Source of the DNA: Acephala macrosclerotiorum
Lineage: Eukaryota; Ascomycota; Leotiomycetes; Helotiales; Mollisiaceae
Reading direction: 5' to 3'
DNA length: 64,000 nt
Assembly (NCBI GenBank): GCA_014904845.1
Contig: MU119283.1
Span: 62,001-126,000 of the forward strand
Position 1 is the stretch's first letter. Each line of letters opens with the position of its first letter. This document shows, one piece after another, positions 22,168 to 33,447 of the stretch. Below the pieces are notes generated by a model. It saw nothing but the letters and a program-made list of their open reading frames with translations, made no database searches and was not told where the DNA came from. Position numbers and translations under genes: made by a program.

Positions 22168-24852
22168 CTATGCATTCCCGAGAAAGGTACTCTCAGATGT
22201 TCCTCTCCTCTGTCGATCTGCACAGTAGCTCTTTATCGCCGGAGTAGGAGCAGGAGCAGGACGAGGCTTGCTTGGTCTATACCTCTTCGCTTGATGCTGG
22301 TCCTCTTCCCTCCCAGAACCAGGAACCTCCGACGGCACCCTCAGTGACCTGGTAACAGGATGCCTCCTCCTGCTTGCCTTCTCCATGGCCTCTCTTCTTG
22401 GCGATCCCTTTTGCTTCTTAGCTAACCTCTCCTGCATGATTTCCATGATCTCTTGAGCTTCGATCGCCCTCCGATGCATGTCCTCCTCCTTCCGTCTCTC
22501 TTCCCTCGCCCTCGCGTCATCAGCTTTCCTCTTCTTGGACGACCTTGGCTTTGGCTTTGGAGCTGGTTCGGAGTTAGAACTGAGAATTCTAGCACTGCGT
22601 GTTCCCCTTCCGCTGCGAGGCTCAAATCCGTCTCCGTACCAAGCAGTCATTTCCTCTGCATACCTAACGACAGACTCGAGGACTGGACTTGCCCTTCGCC
22701 GGACATCGCGGGCAGCTCTTGGTGGTGGCAGAAACTCTTGTCGCAGGTCATCGTCTGGACTAGAGGGAACAGATATTAACTCTTCCACAACATTCTTTGC
22801 GGTCTGCTTCGGGTGTGGATTTGGCTTGGTACGTTTTCTCCCCTCCGGCTTGGTTGGCTCATAAGGCATTTCCGAAGCTGGGGTTTCGGCCTCGACCTCA
22901 ACAGGAATAGTTTGTTCCTTGAGCTCTATCTTGTATCCCATCAAGATGGCCAGATCCTGCTGGTACCATCCCTCTGCATTGAGCAGTGACTCGGGTATAG
23001 GACCTGGTGCTGGCGTCCACTTTCTGGGCACGACATCATCGCCGTCACTGCCATCAGCTGGAGCCCCAACAATCTTCCTCAAAGGATTGGCTGAGTGAGT
23101 TTTCGCGTTCCGATCTTTTTTCGGCTTCTGTTTTCGCTCTTTTTCTTTGGCAGCCTTTTGCTGTATATACTGAGCGTAGTTGAAGCGTGCATTGCTAGCT
23201 AGAAATTTACCATCAGGACCTCGGCGGGGTACTGGGAGGCTATAGTCTGGGTCTGAATCTGCGGCGCTGTCATCTGTTGTCATTCTTGTTGGAGGTGTTG
23301 GATGCTCTTCACTTTCTTCCGAGTATTCGCGTCGTTTGTGGCTTCTGGGTTTGTATGGGATGAAGTCTCGTTCGATACTTTGCATTAGCTCTTGGCTCTT
23401 TGGTGGGATCTCAACTACAGGCCATGTCTCTCTCGGGTCTGGTATCCCACCAACTTGGAATGGCTCGACCTCCGACTCGTCGCTCGACTCCTCTTCCTCT
23501 TCACTAGAAGTTGGAACTATCAATCGCGTTTTGGTCGGTCTGAGCTTCCAAGTTGGCCTAAGTGTCCTTTTTTGCTTCCTGCTTCTTCGGGTAGGGACCG
23601 AATCGGCAAGCTCCTCATCATCCGAATCTTCGACTGTCGGTTGCGCTTCGGTCTTTGTGCGAACGCCATCGTCCTGTTTGAGCTTGGCGGTGGGGGCTGA
23701 GGCGATATCCTCGTCGTCATTTAATTCTTCCTTTATCGATTGCGTCTCCTCTGGCTGGGGCGTGTGCTCGTGGATCTTTATGTCACTGTTGTATACGAAT
23801 TCATCTACCTCGCCAACTTCCGAATCCTCGATAATCTGTTGTATATCGGTGGCCTCAGGGGCTTGCTCGTCTACATCCATCTCACTAGCGTATCCTGAAT
23901 CGGCCTCCTCGTCCTCTGTATCTAAGGTCATCAGCTGTGTTCCAGGTGGCTCAGGCATCTGCTCATCAATCTCCATTTCACTAGCACCCCCTGAGTTAAC
24001 ATCCTCCTCATTGTCTGAATCTGGAATTTCGGGTGGACTTTCGGTCGCTGATGGCTCCTCTGCTTTTTCTTCGACACCTATCTCTGCCTCAGCAACTGAC
24101 TCGCTGTCCTCCTCTTCGTCCGAATCTTGTTTTCCTCGCAGACTATCTGTCGCTGACTCCTCCTCCTCTTCCTCCTCAACATCTGCTTCTGTCTCGGATA
24201 TTGGTTCGGAAACCTCTTCCTGGCTTGATTCATAAGATACCAGCTTCTGTTTAATCTTTTGAGGCTCCTTGTCTGACCTCTTGGGTACTGATTCATGGGG
24301 AGATGCTGGTGCGAAATCTGACTCGGAATCCTCTATTTCCTCGTTAATCTCCTCGAGTTCCTCCGCAGATCCTCCCTCGAGATCTTCCTCGAAGCTGCCC
24401 TCATCTGCCTCATCAACGTCTGCACCGGTCTCTTCGACAATCTCAAGGTCCTCCTCTACTTCCTCTTCGACTTCCTCCTCGTCGCTTGAACTCTCAATTA
24501 TGGCATTCTTTCTGATCTTCTTGTGTGTTTTACTCTCCTTCTTCCTCTGGTGTCGCGTTTTGATTGTTCCATTCGATGCTTTGATCTCCTTTTTGGACTT
24601 CATGCTTCGAACCAACCTCTCCTCCGCAACGCTTTCGAATTTCTTGCTCTTCGTCTCCGCCGCCGGGGCTAGTTCTTCGTGGCGCGACGATTTCTTCCTC
24701 TTGGCCCTCAGGACTGGTAGGACTGGTAGGGCTGCCTTCTGTTGTTTCGCCCTGTCCGAATTCGAAAGTACTTCTCGGAGTGCTTTGGTTACTATTCCAG
24801 TGATGGCAGCCATCATGGCCATGGCCTCTGGGCTGTCTAATTGGAACGCCAT
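22168..24852 (-). CDS. very acidic, nuclear-looking protein, unrecognised
   Basis: An intronless frame of 894 residues starting at the ATG at 24852. After a helical N-terminus (about 35 residues) come basic KRKK/KSKK clusters, then about 270 residues rich in E, D and S. Within this lie three imperfect repeats of about 33 residues built on ASEMEIDEQMPEP, ASEMDVDEQAPEA and NSDIKIHEHTPQP. The second half has mixed charge, with PRRGPDGKFLASNARFNY and several basic clusters (KKRKADD, KKQKG), and ends in a proline/basic tail. The composition resembles chromatin or nucleolar proteins of the histone-chaperone or scaffold type, but no domain is recognised. The tail lacks obvious membrane or secretion signals. 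Gene reality is well supported by length and codon pattern; function is open. Confidence 0.8.
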   Translation of the reverse strand: MAFQLDSPEAMAMMAAITGIVTKALREVLSNSDRAKQQKAALPVLPVLRAKRKKSSRHEELAPAAETKSKKFESVAEERLVRSMKSKKEIKASNGTIKTRHQRKKESKTHKKIRKNAIIESSSDEEEVEEEVEEDLEIVEETGADVDEADEGSFEEDLEGGSAEELEEINEEIEDSESDFAPASPHESVPKRSDKEPQKIKQKLVSYESSQEEVSEPISETEADVEEEEEEESATDSLRGKQDSDEEEDSESVAEAEIGVEEKAEEPSATESPPEIPDSDNEEDVNSGGASEMEIDEQMPEPPGTQLMTLDTEDEEADSGYASEMDVDEQAPEATDIQQIIEDSEVGEVDEFVYNSDIKIHEHTPQPEETQSIKEELNDDEDIASAPTAKLKQDDGVRTKTEAQPTVEDSDDEELADSVPTRRSRKQKRTLRPTWKLRPTKTRLIVPTSSEEEEESSDESEVEPFQVGGIPDPRETWPVVEIPPKSQELMQSIERDFIPYKPRSHKRREYSEESEEHPTPPTRMTTDDSAADSDPDYSLPVPRRGPDGKFLASNARFNYAQYIQQKAAKEKERKQKPKKDRNAKTHSANPLRKIVGAPADGSDGDDVVPRKWTPAPGPIPESLLNAEGWYQQDLAILMGYKIELKEQTIPVEVEAETPASEMPYEPTKPEGRKRTKPNPHPKQTAKNVVEELISVPSSPDDDLRQEFLPPPRAARDVRRRASPVLESVVRYAEEMTAWYGDGFEPRSGRGTRSARILSSNSEPAPKPKPRSSKKRKADDARAREERRKEEDMHRRAIEAQEIMEIMQERLAKKQKGSPRREAMEKASRRRHPVTRSLRVPSEVPGSGREEDQHQAKRYRPSKPRPAPAPTPAIKSYCADRQRRGTSESTFLGNA

Positions 24853-26214
24853 GATGGGTCTCTTTGCTGTTGCACAACTCCGTCCTGGCTTTGGAAACTG
24901 CGACTTCTAACAAGGAAGCAGTCGAATTTCGGCAACGGCTGGAGGTGAATTCGCTAAAATTTGCGCGAGACAGTCAAAGCCTTTAAGAACGATATGTACG
25001 TTTGAATGGTGAAGAGAGGAAGGTCTTTGACTTCCTTCTCTTTGTTAGATCTTTCGTGATGTCGAGGTTGAAAGCGGCTCGGCGCTGGTATCCTCATCGT
25101 CGGGGAGCCGAAAGCGGACAATTGCCGCATTTGGACGAGGAATGTAGGTGATGCGAGAAAAATAACGCGACATCGAAACTTCTTGTTGATGCTCAGATGT
25201 ATCATGGCTGAGGCATAAATGAGTGCGCTGGAGTAGCTGTTCTCAATCCAGGGCCTCAATGTGCAGGAAGCTGTTTTTTTAATGAACCCAAGCGGAGGTG
25301 GCACATCAGATTTCGCTTAGGAATAGGGGTTCAGACTGAAGCTTTTGCATTTTCCAACGTCCCAGCAATGCATGGATTGCCTCACTCGGAGCAATATTTC
25401 GAAGCAGAAATGATACTTGACTGCTGTCGCAATGCTCAAAGCCTCTGCTCGATGGTGTTCCACTCTAGGCTGCGACGAAGTGCAGGTTCAACTGGGACAT
25501 TGAAATTGCGATTCAATGCGAGGCACACTTGGAATAAAACTTGAACATAACTTAAATCATGCACGAATACAGATTAGAGATCGAGTTGTTGTGCCGAGAG
25601 CCGCGTCAACCTCCTGCATCTGTCAAAGCCAAAGGGTCACGTGCAAATCCCCAGAAACATTTTGGAAAGGTCTTGGCCGAGCTCCAGCGATGTTGATTGT
25701 TTGAGGATGCTGCTACGCCTTGACGCGCCTTTTAAAGGGGTTTTCTTGTGTCCTGTTGAAACCAGATCCGTCAGCATCGCCCCAGCATGTTCAATCTCTC
25801 ACCCTCATCTGGATACCCGCGAGGTACTTCCACTTCAACATCACCTTCGCATGCTCCCTTCAACCACCCAGATTATTTCGAACCAACTAGTGCTTGGCCA
25901 ATTTCTGCGGAAGATTGGGATATTGGAAACGTTCAGGTTGCGATGCACCACTCGTCACATGACACCCCGACGCCGCGACTTCCCAACTTAGAAGACTGCA
26001 TCGCCGCTACCACTTCGAGCAGAAAATATGATCTTCTGTCGTTCTTCTTTTCTTTCCCCGACAATCTTCAACACACTCTTCAACAACTTTTGGCACAGTT
26101 CGACTTATCCCGCTTGGAGTGTGTGTCGTTTCTTCTGCATCGCATTACGTATCTGATACTCAGCTTGCACGCATACAACGCCTTTCCTCTTCACGTTGAG
26201 AGACCCAGCCCTCC
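24853..26214. other. intergenic or 5' region of the 26215 gene
   Basis: About 1.36 kb. The frame at 24954-25304 (minus) begins with GTG and looks accidental. From the ATG at 25787 an open frame runs without stop into the next gene. Its first 80 residues look protein-like (serine/proline-rich), so an upstream coding exon of that gene is possible, but I cannot fix its splice sites. Confidence 0.45.
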
Positions 26215-27889
26215 ATGGCTAGGAAGAGGGCTGAAAAGAAACTTGACCAATACTATTCCCGCCGGAATGAGAGGCTTTCAGAAGACCGAGCGTTATTCGA
26301 ATCACGCCAGGACTGGCTATGTTCGATATGGGATGGCGTGGATCTTGATGTTTATAAGATGTTCTATCAAATGTTTGCCCCCTTTTCTTCTACCCTTGTG
26401 CCTTTTACTCCCTACAAAAGCTGATTCATCTAGATGGTGTGAGCCGATCGAAGGCTGCACTGCCCAAGACTGCACTGTCCAAATGGAGTGTCTCCCGCTC
26501 CAGAGGCTCCTCGAAGCAAGAATTGTCACGGAATCCGAGACAAGAACTAAACTCCTACCAGAAGGACTCCTGGCGGAAAAATCCACGCCCTGGCCCAAAG
26601 CCACTTTCTCTACCGGACAGGAATATTATTGGGATGGCCGATTTGATGTCCCCGACGGAGCAAGCTATATCACGGCTAAGTACTGGGCTGAAACATTTAA
26701 GATGCATCTTCAACCAATATTCCATGATCCACGACGCGATTGGAAAAGTGTCGACAGACAATTTGTGGCGGGATGGCGTTTGATCAAAAAAGCTGTCTGC
26801 AACCCCGCTGATGATAGATGGCGCGTTGAGATCATCAACCAGAATGTCGCCGCAAGCTCCATATCCGGAAGGGTTAGACATAGTTTCGAAATCGAATTGT
26901 ACAAACATTCTTTCGTCAAGGTGTCAACAGAATGGGCAGAGGCAATACACAAAGGAATTAAACTGATAGATTTGAGAGTCCTATCTGCAGCCTTCCAATT
27001 TTTCGGCACCTCTCTGGAGTTCCGTCAGTTTCGACTCGAGATATTGAAGCAGCCATCAAGATTATCTCCGGAGCTTCAACAGAGAATCATCGACGCTATC
27101 ATGAGCCCCAAAGAGACTGGTGACTTCATCCGCAAACACTATCCTTCCTTGGCGGATCACTACTTCCGAACGATGTCGGGTCGCCTCCGCGAATGGTTGT
27201 CTAGAATTCTGACGAGGGATAACCTGCGGTATATTGGGTGGACATATCTTACGGGCGAGGGCGAGGAAGGAGTATCGCACCGTCCGAAGGGGTTATTTGA
27301 TGTCCGTAGACATGAGGTCTATAGACTTCGATCTCATGATCTGAATCCTGGCTTCGAGATCGCCTCTAGAACGGAAGCCCAATGGCCAATCGAAGCTCAC
27401 GCATCAAGCTTGGAGAGGGCAGGGAGAATGCTCTTGCTGGCTATAGAACGATATTTCTGGAGTTTTCAGAAGAGAAAGATGATGGAAGCTTCATGCCCAA
27501 GCAGTTTTGAAGGCTTGAGACGGGGCTCTGGGATTTCTCGAAAGGCTCTAACAGTTGTGACTCCCCTTGTACCCACTTTGACAACGCATAACCGAAGATT
27601 CTCAATGACTGTGGTCGAAGTACCGCAGCTGCTGATCGACATAGACATGGAAAAAAGGCGAAGAGTGGACAACCGAAAGACCGAATGGGTAGTGTCCACC
27701 GTCTTTATCCTCGGTGAAGAGCTGGAGGCTCTCTGTAATGATATGGAAGTCTTCTTGAGACCTCAAATGTTCGAATTGCATGAAATTCTCACAAGCTCAG
27801 CTCACGGTGTTCAAGAGCTGCCGAAATGGTGTTCGAATAGAGCTGTACTCAACGAAGTAGATAGAGGTGCCGAGATCTTGGGTTTCTAG
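26215..27889 (+). CDS. uncharacterised fungal protein
   Basis: My preferred model has exon 1 at 26215-26372, a 61-nt intron at 26373-26433 (GTTTGC donor; GCTGATTC branch, ATCTAG end) and exon 2 at 26434-27889, giving 537 residues. Exon 1 reads a polar, charged start (MARKRAEKKLDQYYSRRNE) in a better coding frame than the unspliced alternative. That alternative is one 700-residue frame from 25787 which reads an unlikely leucine/proline-rich stretch over 26220-26430. The body is helical and basic, with YYWDGRFDVPDGASYITAKY, RYIGWTYLTGEGEEG and many W/R residues, and no transmembrane segment or known catalytic motif. I do not recognise the family. It is probably lineage-specific. The start and the first intron are uncertain; the exon 2 frame is solid. 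Confidence 0.6.
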
Positions 27890-28271
27890 ATACTAGCGGG
27901 ATGGGGAGGGTTCCTGATGGGCATGGCCTGATGTGGTGTTGACTACCGATGGATTGGAGGACTTTGAGGAGAAGGCATAAACCGATGTTACTCCACTGCC
28001 TGGCTCGGAGCTTCACACATGCTGCGTTCGAGCCTGTATTGTTAACCCTATGTACCATTCCAACAGCTCTTAGATGACACAGTTGAAATACCAATATTAA
28101 ATTATCATTCTTTTCTCGACCCTCTGAAATATCAACAGTGCTAGCCGACCACATTTACTTCCTAACGCCAGCGTTATCCTCCGACCACATGAAATCATTA
28201 GGTTATCCAATATCAATCTGTGTACTCCTTCCTATATCATCTTTTCTCCTAACTCTATTCAGCACACCAAA

Positions 28272-29417
28272 TCAAACATGACGATAAGCCTCTTCCCACC
28301 TCGGCTCAGTCTTCACCATCACCTCTCCTCTTCCTCCCTGCTGTCCTTGTACTTGACTTTGCCCTTGAGATTGGCTCCGAGACATACTAGAACTCGGATC
28401 CCAAAATTCGCTCCCAAAGCTCCCCTCCATACCCATCCCCAAACCAGGCGACATTCCCAGTCCATGTCCATACACATCTGGACCATGCCCAATCACTTCC
28501 CCAAACAATCCTTCTCCGACTCCCGAGCCGATTCCAGGACTAGAAATCCCGAATGAAGTGACGTAGTCATCGAGAGATTGGGAGGTGAATGATTCTTGGT
28601 TTTGGTTTTGATGGGAGGGAAGGCTGGGGTTGGAGGGAGAAGGGTTGGGGGAGGGGGATTTCTCGATGCAGTAGCGGGGGGTGTAGGTTGGTGTTGAGGG
28701 GAGGGGGGTCATTAGCATGCCGTTGCTGGAGATTGGGTCGCTTGCGTTTGTGTATGGCGACTCCTCGGTTTGTGCGAGGAGGCGAGATTTCGATTCTTTC
28801 TCTTTCTTCACCCTGACCATTTCGCCGGACATACCCATCTCCATTCCATACCCACTCTCGACTGTCCCTTCTCTGCTTTCATTTCCTGCATGTTCCAATT
28901 TGATGTTTGAATGAGAGTGGGGGTGAGAAGCAGAGCCACGTTTCATCTTCTTAGGCGATTCGTTCTTCTCGACGCGAGAACGCTTTGGTGTAGAGGAGGA
29001 AGATGTGCCATTTCGTGGGCGGCGGGTGGGTGCGTTTCCGTCCATTTGTTTTTTGAAGCGGGAGTAGCGCATTCGGGCGGCGTGGCCGTTAGTTATGGGT
29101 TCGCTGAGGATGGGGTCGGCGGCAACTTTGTTCCAGTCGATCTGTGGTTGGTCAGTTTCGTTTTGTCCGAAAGGGGGAATTGCGAGGCAATTGATGCAAG
29201 ACTTGAGCTGTGGCGAACGCGAATTGGAAGCGGTGAAAATGATAGGCTGAGAGGAGGTGGCAAAGAAAATGTGAGGTCAGGAAAGTGGTTGCAGGTGCGA
29301 ACATGTGAGTGCGTGTGTGTGGGAAACTCGCGTGAATTGTTATGAACTTACATCTTTCAAACATTTCTGCTTGAGAATCGCATATAGCAATTCCGTAATG
29401 GCAGTATCGCTCGGCAT
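28272..29417 (-). CDS. Myb/SANT-like DNA-binding protein (copy 1)
   Basis: Exon 1 is 29417-29352 (22 residues beginning MPSDTAITELLYAILKQK), the intron is 29142-29351 (GTAAGT...CACAG, 210 nt) and exon 2 is 29141-28272, for 311 residues. The first 60 residues form a three-helix Myb/SANT-like domain: helix 1 ELLYAILKQKC, tryptophan in IDWNKVA, and recognition-type helix NGHAARMRYSRFKKQM. This is the arrangement found in many small filamentous-ascomycete proteins. The remainder is disordered: a basic patch PKKMKRG, serine/proline-rich and glycine-rich segments, and a C-terminal SQSQGQSQVQ tract. Expected to be nuclear and DNA- or chromatin-bound. The phase-0 intron falls just before the conserved (I/V)xW, as in copies 3 and 4. 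Target unknown. Confidence 0.8.
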
Positions 29418-30659
29418 GTTTCTTGACTGACGGAGACTTGCCAGATTGAATTGTTTTGAAAGGGTGCGGGAGATTTTCTCGAGTCTGCCAGCAAGAAATC
29501 AAGGCTCGCGAGTCTGCTATTCGAGCTCCAAAAAGTGCGAGAACCTCGATACTTCTTCGACCTCAGGAACGCCCGGCAGCTCTGATGGTGCGGAATGAAC
29601 TGGAGAATCTCTCTGCCAATGCACATTCGCACGAATTACCTAATAAAATCGAATTGGCGGTGTGCAATGGCTCAGAAGAAGTTGTGAATATCGGTGAGGG
29701 GAGCAAGTAGAAATATCTCTCGCCTTCACGGCACTTGCATTGTAAATGGCTGGGGGAGCGTGCGGGAGGTACTTAGGATCCAAAGCTTTACACAAGGAAC
29801 CTCTCAGTCCCAGTCACAAAGAATTCTTTCCATGCAAGAAGGCCAATTGATCGGGCACTTCTGAACTTTCCTTGTGTGAATGATGCATGGGATGATAGGA
29901 TGCAGCCTAGAGGCGCAGGATAAGGGGCCCTTGCTCTGGAGCCGCTTTTATCTTGTTGAAAAGTGCCGGTGAGAGATATGAGATTGTCGCTGCTGCCTGG
30001 GAAACAATATGATATCGTGGTTGAGAGGGGCAACGAGCTGGTTGTGAGTTTCTTAGGCGTGTGATGGCTGCAATTTGGTTCGATGTCGTGAACCGTCGCG
30101 CGTTCCGCGTAAAGAGCTTGCATGGTGCTAGCAGGGATCCGTAATAGGAAATGCGCTGATACGCTGAAAAATGCGGTCAAAGCGGCGAGCCTCAGTGAGA
30201 ACACCAACTTGAAAGCAAGAGGGCACCTGCATAAATCTGCATATTTTTGCATATCTACGCCCTTTCAAGGCTTAGAGCTTCCTGGGAGTTCCCGCTTCAT
30301 GGCCACTGCTCGCTTGCCGTGGATGCGGCCAGCTTCCGATGAGTCGGCCCTTGCCATCCGGGGAAATCGGGTGGCTGGTATTAGTGTAACAAAAAGAAAC
30401 CATCCCCCTTTCAAAAGAAAGGCATGCAACAATATGACGGGCTGATGCAATGGCGGGGTCTTTGTGGTGACTCATTATTGAGTTACTAGGCTGGGATAAG
30501 AACGGTAGAGAATTGATAGGTGGTTATAGCGAGGTGAGATAAAGGTTGAAGGGATCTGAGGTCAAGATGAAGGATGATCTGACTGCTCCCTGCATTCCAA
30601 TAGCCACAATTGGGGAACCTAATAAGGAAGTAGTGACATCTAGGTTCTCCCAACCTTCA
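29418..30659. other. intergenic between Myb copies 1 and 2
   Basis: About 1.2 kb between divergent Myb-like genes. Only short frames are present, including 30122-30445, which has no family features. I see no gene or RNA that I can support. Confidence 0.5.
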
Positions 30660-31190
30660 CAAAGCTCGGGTATCTAAGCTTATCTTCCCTAGCTTGTTTG
30701 CAACCTTGTCTTTCACCACACATATCAGGCCACCCCGACCACTTTGACAAGGCTGGCATATCTAAACCCATCTTCTCTCTATCTAGCAACAACCTTTACT
30801 CACCACGTCACTCACTCGACTGAACGATCAGCCATCCGTGACTCCACAACTCAATTCAACTTTGAAGTCGAGGAGATCTGGGATCATCTCCTCTTAATCC
30901 TTGAGCAACCTCCCCTGACCGCAACTACTTGATCCACTTCTGCCTCAGACACGGACTACGGCACCAGCCACCAACAAGTAAGTCATAGTAGAAGCAATTG
31001 AAAAGGTTGGGATACCTGGGGGGATCTTCTGTTCATCTTCGAGTAACTGACCCCACACAAAGCTCATCCAATAGCAGACAATTTACAGAATCCTGCAACG
31101 CAGAATATTGGAAGATCTAGGGCTATCTTGTACTCATCTTCGAGCAACATCTTCTCACTGCAACCACTTGGTCCACTTCTCAGCCAAGGG
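30660..31190 (+). repeat. degenerate direct repeat array upstream of Myb copy 2
   Basis: Five loosely similar units start near 30668, 30757, 30873, 31008 and 31112, spaced 89-135 bp. Each carries a core like GATCTNGGNNTATCTTC followed by CGAGCAAC and a CAACYACTTGRTCCACTTCT-like end. The third and fifth are clearest and share the end TCCACTTCT. The array lies in what should be the long 5' leader or promoter of the gene at 31601. I find no open frame in it. Alignment was by eye only. Confidence 0.45.
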
Positions 31191-31600
31191 AAAGTCGATA
31201 CCTAGTGAGCAGTCAGAAACTTAGCTCACCTGTCGGAGTTGCAAGATCCTCTAGCATATAGTCAATATCCTTGCATAATACTCCCTGACACAACCTCTTT
31301 CCATCGTACGCAGTCGTTCGATATCGACAAAGACACTCTGCAAGGTAGGTCACTTGTTTCAGGTGACAACAATTAGCAGCTAACCGATACTCGAGTGCGT
31401 CTCCTCAGATTGAAAACTCACCTCGACAGCGAACTAAGAAGCACTTCGGCTCCCAACCCATCAACTTTTGCAATTGACACTCAGTCACCAGTCATCAACC
31501 ATCAGCCGTCGATACACTTCGACCAAGACACAACCTTCAACACACACTCCACCCTCCCTTAAACACATATCACGAACAACACTTAACATCACCACTCAAG

Positions 31601-32351
31601 ATGCCTTCTCAGTGGAATTACGAAGCTGATCGAGACCTTCTTCTCGCAATTATTGATGAAGGTGCCTTGAAGTCAGTCATCTGGCCCAAGATCTCAGAGA
31701 AGATGGCTGCAAAGGGCTATACTTTCACTCATGAAGCATGCCGGTATGTTGACCTCTTTGCCTTCACCTTGAACGTTTATTTCCTCGTTTTCATTGTCCC
31801 TAGACTTCAAGGACATTGAGTCGCACCATGTTCCCGCCGCTCGGACAAGGTGAGGGTGACGACGTTTGATGTCGCTGTCATGTGATCCCGCCCCTATCAC
31901 CTCGCTTCGGGATTTTCATTGTTTTTCACTCCGCGTACAACTCCTCTGTTCCATGCATCAAAGTCAGTTCATTCTACCGTGTCTCCGCGCGTCATACTGA
32001 CTCTCTTCTCCACAGTCAGCACTTCCAAAAGATCCGAAAGGAATCCAAATCCGCCCCGAAATTCGCCGCGGGAAATTCTCCTCCAACTCCCACTCCACGC
32101 AAACGCACCTCCACCACGAAGACCAACGGAAAAACACACAAGGGTTCGCGCTCATTTTCTGATGATTCCGAAGACTTTGAAACCCCGTCCAAGAAGCGGA
32201 AGTTCAAGGAGGAAGTTGGTTTCGAGCAGGCATATCAATTCAAGGTGGAGAACCCTGGAAAGATCATTGACATTGAGCGTGAAGAGTGAGTTCCACTCCG
32301 CTCCACTCCATTTCGTTCCGCGCTGATGTCCGTAGTCTCTATGAAGCTTAG
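31601..32351 (+). CDS. Myb/SANT-like protein (copy 2)
   Basis: Exon 1 is 31601-31743, intron 1 is 31744-32015 (GTATGT...CCACAG, 272 nt), exon 2 is 32016-32285, intron 2 is 32286-32335 (GTGAGT; GCTGATGTCCGTAG end) and exon 3 is 32336-32351, giving 142 residues. The domain has helix 1 ADRDLLLAIIDEG, tryptophan in SVIWPKIS and a final helix HEACRQHFQKIRKESK. Introns differ from those of the other copies. The tail is basic and serine-rich, with KKRKFKEE as a possible nuclear signal, and ends in IDIEREDLYEA. If intron 2 is kept, the protein stops at 32289 instead. A membrane microprotein starts 8 nt after the stop. A small DNA- or chromatin-binding role is inferred from the fold. Confidence 0.8.
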
Positions 32352-32359
32352 AAGCCGCA

Positions 32360-32656
32360 ATGTCCGATGTCGTCCGAATCTTCTACATCGCGCTGGCCGT
32401 GACTTTCCTCTCTGCGCTTGCCGCTGCCGCGATCGAAATCTACGGAATCAGCAAGGTCATTGAGAATTCCTCCACTGCCAGTGTGCTCGTATGGGTTTCC
32501 GTTCTCAGGTTGATCGTGCTAGTCTGGGGTTGTTTCGTGGGTTTCCTTGTGCGTTGCCTCCCTGGACATTCGAGAATTGGACTTTGCTGACCATGGAATC
32601 AGTTCTTGACTCCTACTTGCGATAATGTCCAATACTTCCAGGGATATTGTGGTTGA
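32360..32656 (+). CDS. two-helix membrane microprotein
   Basis: Exon 1 is 32360-32548, the intron is 32549-32602 (GTGCGT; GCTGACC branch, ATCAG end) and exon 2 is 32603-32656, giving 80 residues. There are two strongly hydrophobic segments, about residues 6-29 (RIFYIALAVTFLSALAAAA) and 42-65 (VLVWVSVLRLIVLVWGCFVG). A short polar loop lies between them, and a C-terminal tail has two cysteines (PTCDNVQYFQGYCG). No family is recognised; it could be an ER, Golgi or plasma-membrane small protein. Its ATG lies 8 nt after the Myb-like stop at 32351 on the same strand in another frame, so either its promoter lies inside that gene or the two are read from one mRNA. Gene reality is supported by the clean intron and hydrophobic pattern, but needs transcript data. 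Confidence 0.6.
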
Positions 32657-33447
32657 GCTCTCTTCCTTCTTTTCGTATTTTAAAATGGGACGAGATGCTT
32701 GCTTTGAAACATGGGATGGCTGTGTAGATAGTCCGTCTGATCATGGAACAATGGAAATACAAACCTGATGAAATGCCAGCTGAACGCACGTGACGAAGAT
32801 CTCAAACTTGAAAGCAAGATATCCCTTGCGAGCTGGGACAATATAAGAAGCAGCGAGCACCAAAGTCAAGCGAAGAATGAGTCCTCGTCGAAAGGACACG
32901 ACTTCAAGGCTCCTCGAAGCTCTGTCTTGGGTCACATCCAGCACAACCTCATCCAAGCCATTGCGCAAAACAGTAAGTCATACTGACACAGCTGTGCCTC
33001 CCTGCGTGTGTAACTCACAGTTCTTGATATTTCGTTCACAGACTTCTGAGCATGGTGTTGTTTTTTTTGGATTAATATGAAATAGAGGATGAAATAATTT
33101 AAGGATTTTGGAGGTGGAACGTCGTGCGTTTAGTGCTTCCGCTGTCGGGCCGAGGTTCTTCCTGTCTCTACCGTATCTAAACCTCATCCAAGTCCTTCTG
33201 CTCCTCTATATCCTCATCACTTTTGTTCTGTTTCAATGATGCCTCCTCTATAGATTCATGTCCAGATTTCGAGGGGTCTCACTCCAGTTGAAAATGACAC
33301 GGCGAGCTTCCGAGTGGTCGGCAGCCAAGGTGCGGCTGAGCTGCAGCTGATTAGTGAGGGGCTGGGATGTGGATATCGTCGGGCGCAATGCGAAAAGCTT
33401 CTTCACCATCTTTCAACTTAATAAGGATCGTTTGAGAGTTGTGTAAC
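32657..33447. other. intergenic upstream of the HET gene
   Basis: About 790 bp with short frames only. No supportable gene. Confidence 0.5.

Noticed and set aside
24954..25304. 116-codon open frame on the minus strand
   Set aside because: It begins with GTG, has no domain and no splice partners.
30122..30445. 107-codon frame with an ATG, and a GATGAG...GAAA pattern near 30340 that recalls a hammerhead ribozyme
   Set aside because: The frame has no recognisable features. The core reads CCGATGAG instead of CTGATGAG and the helices do not close.
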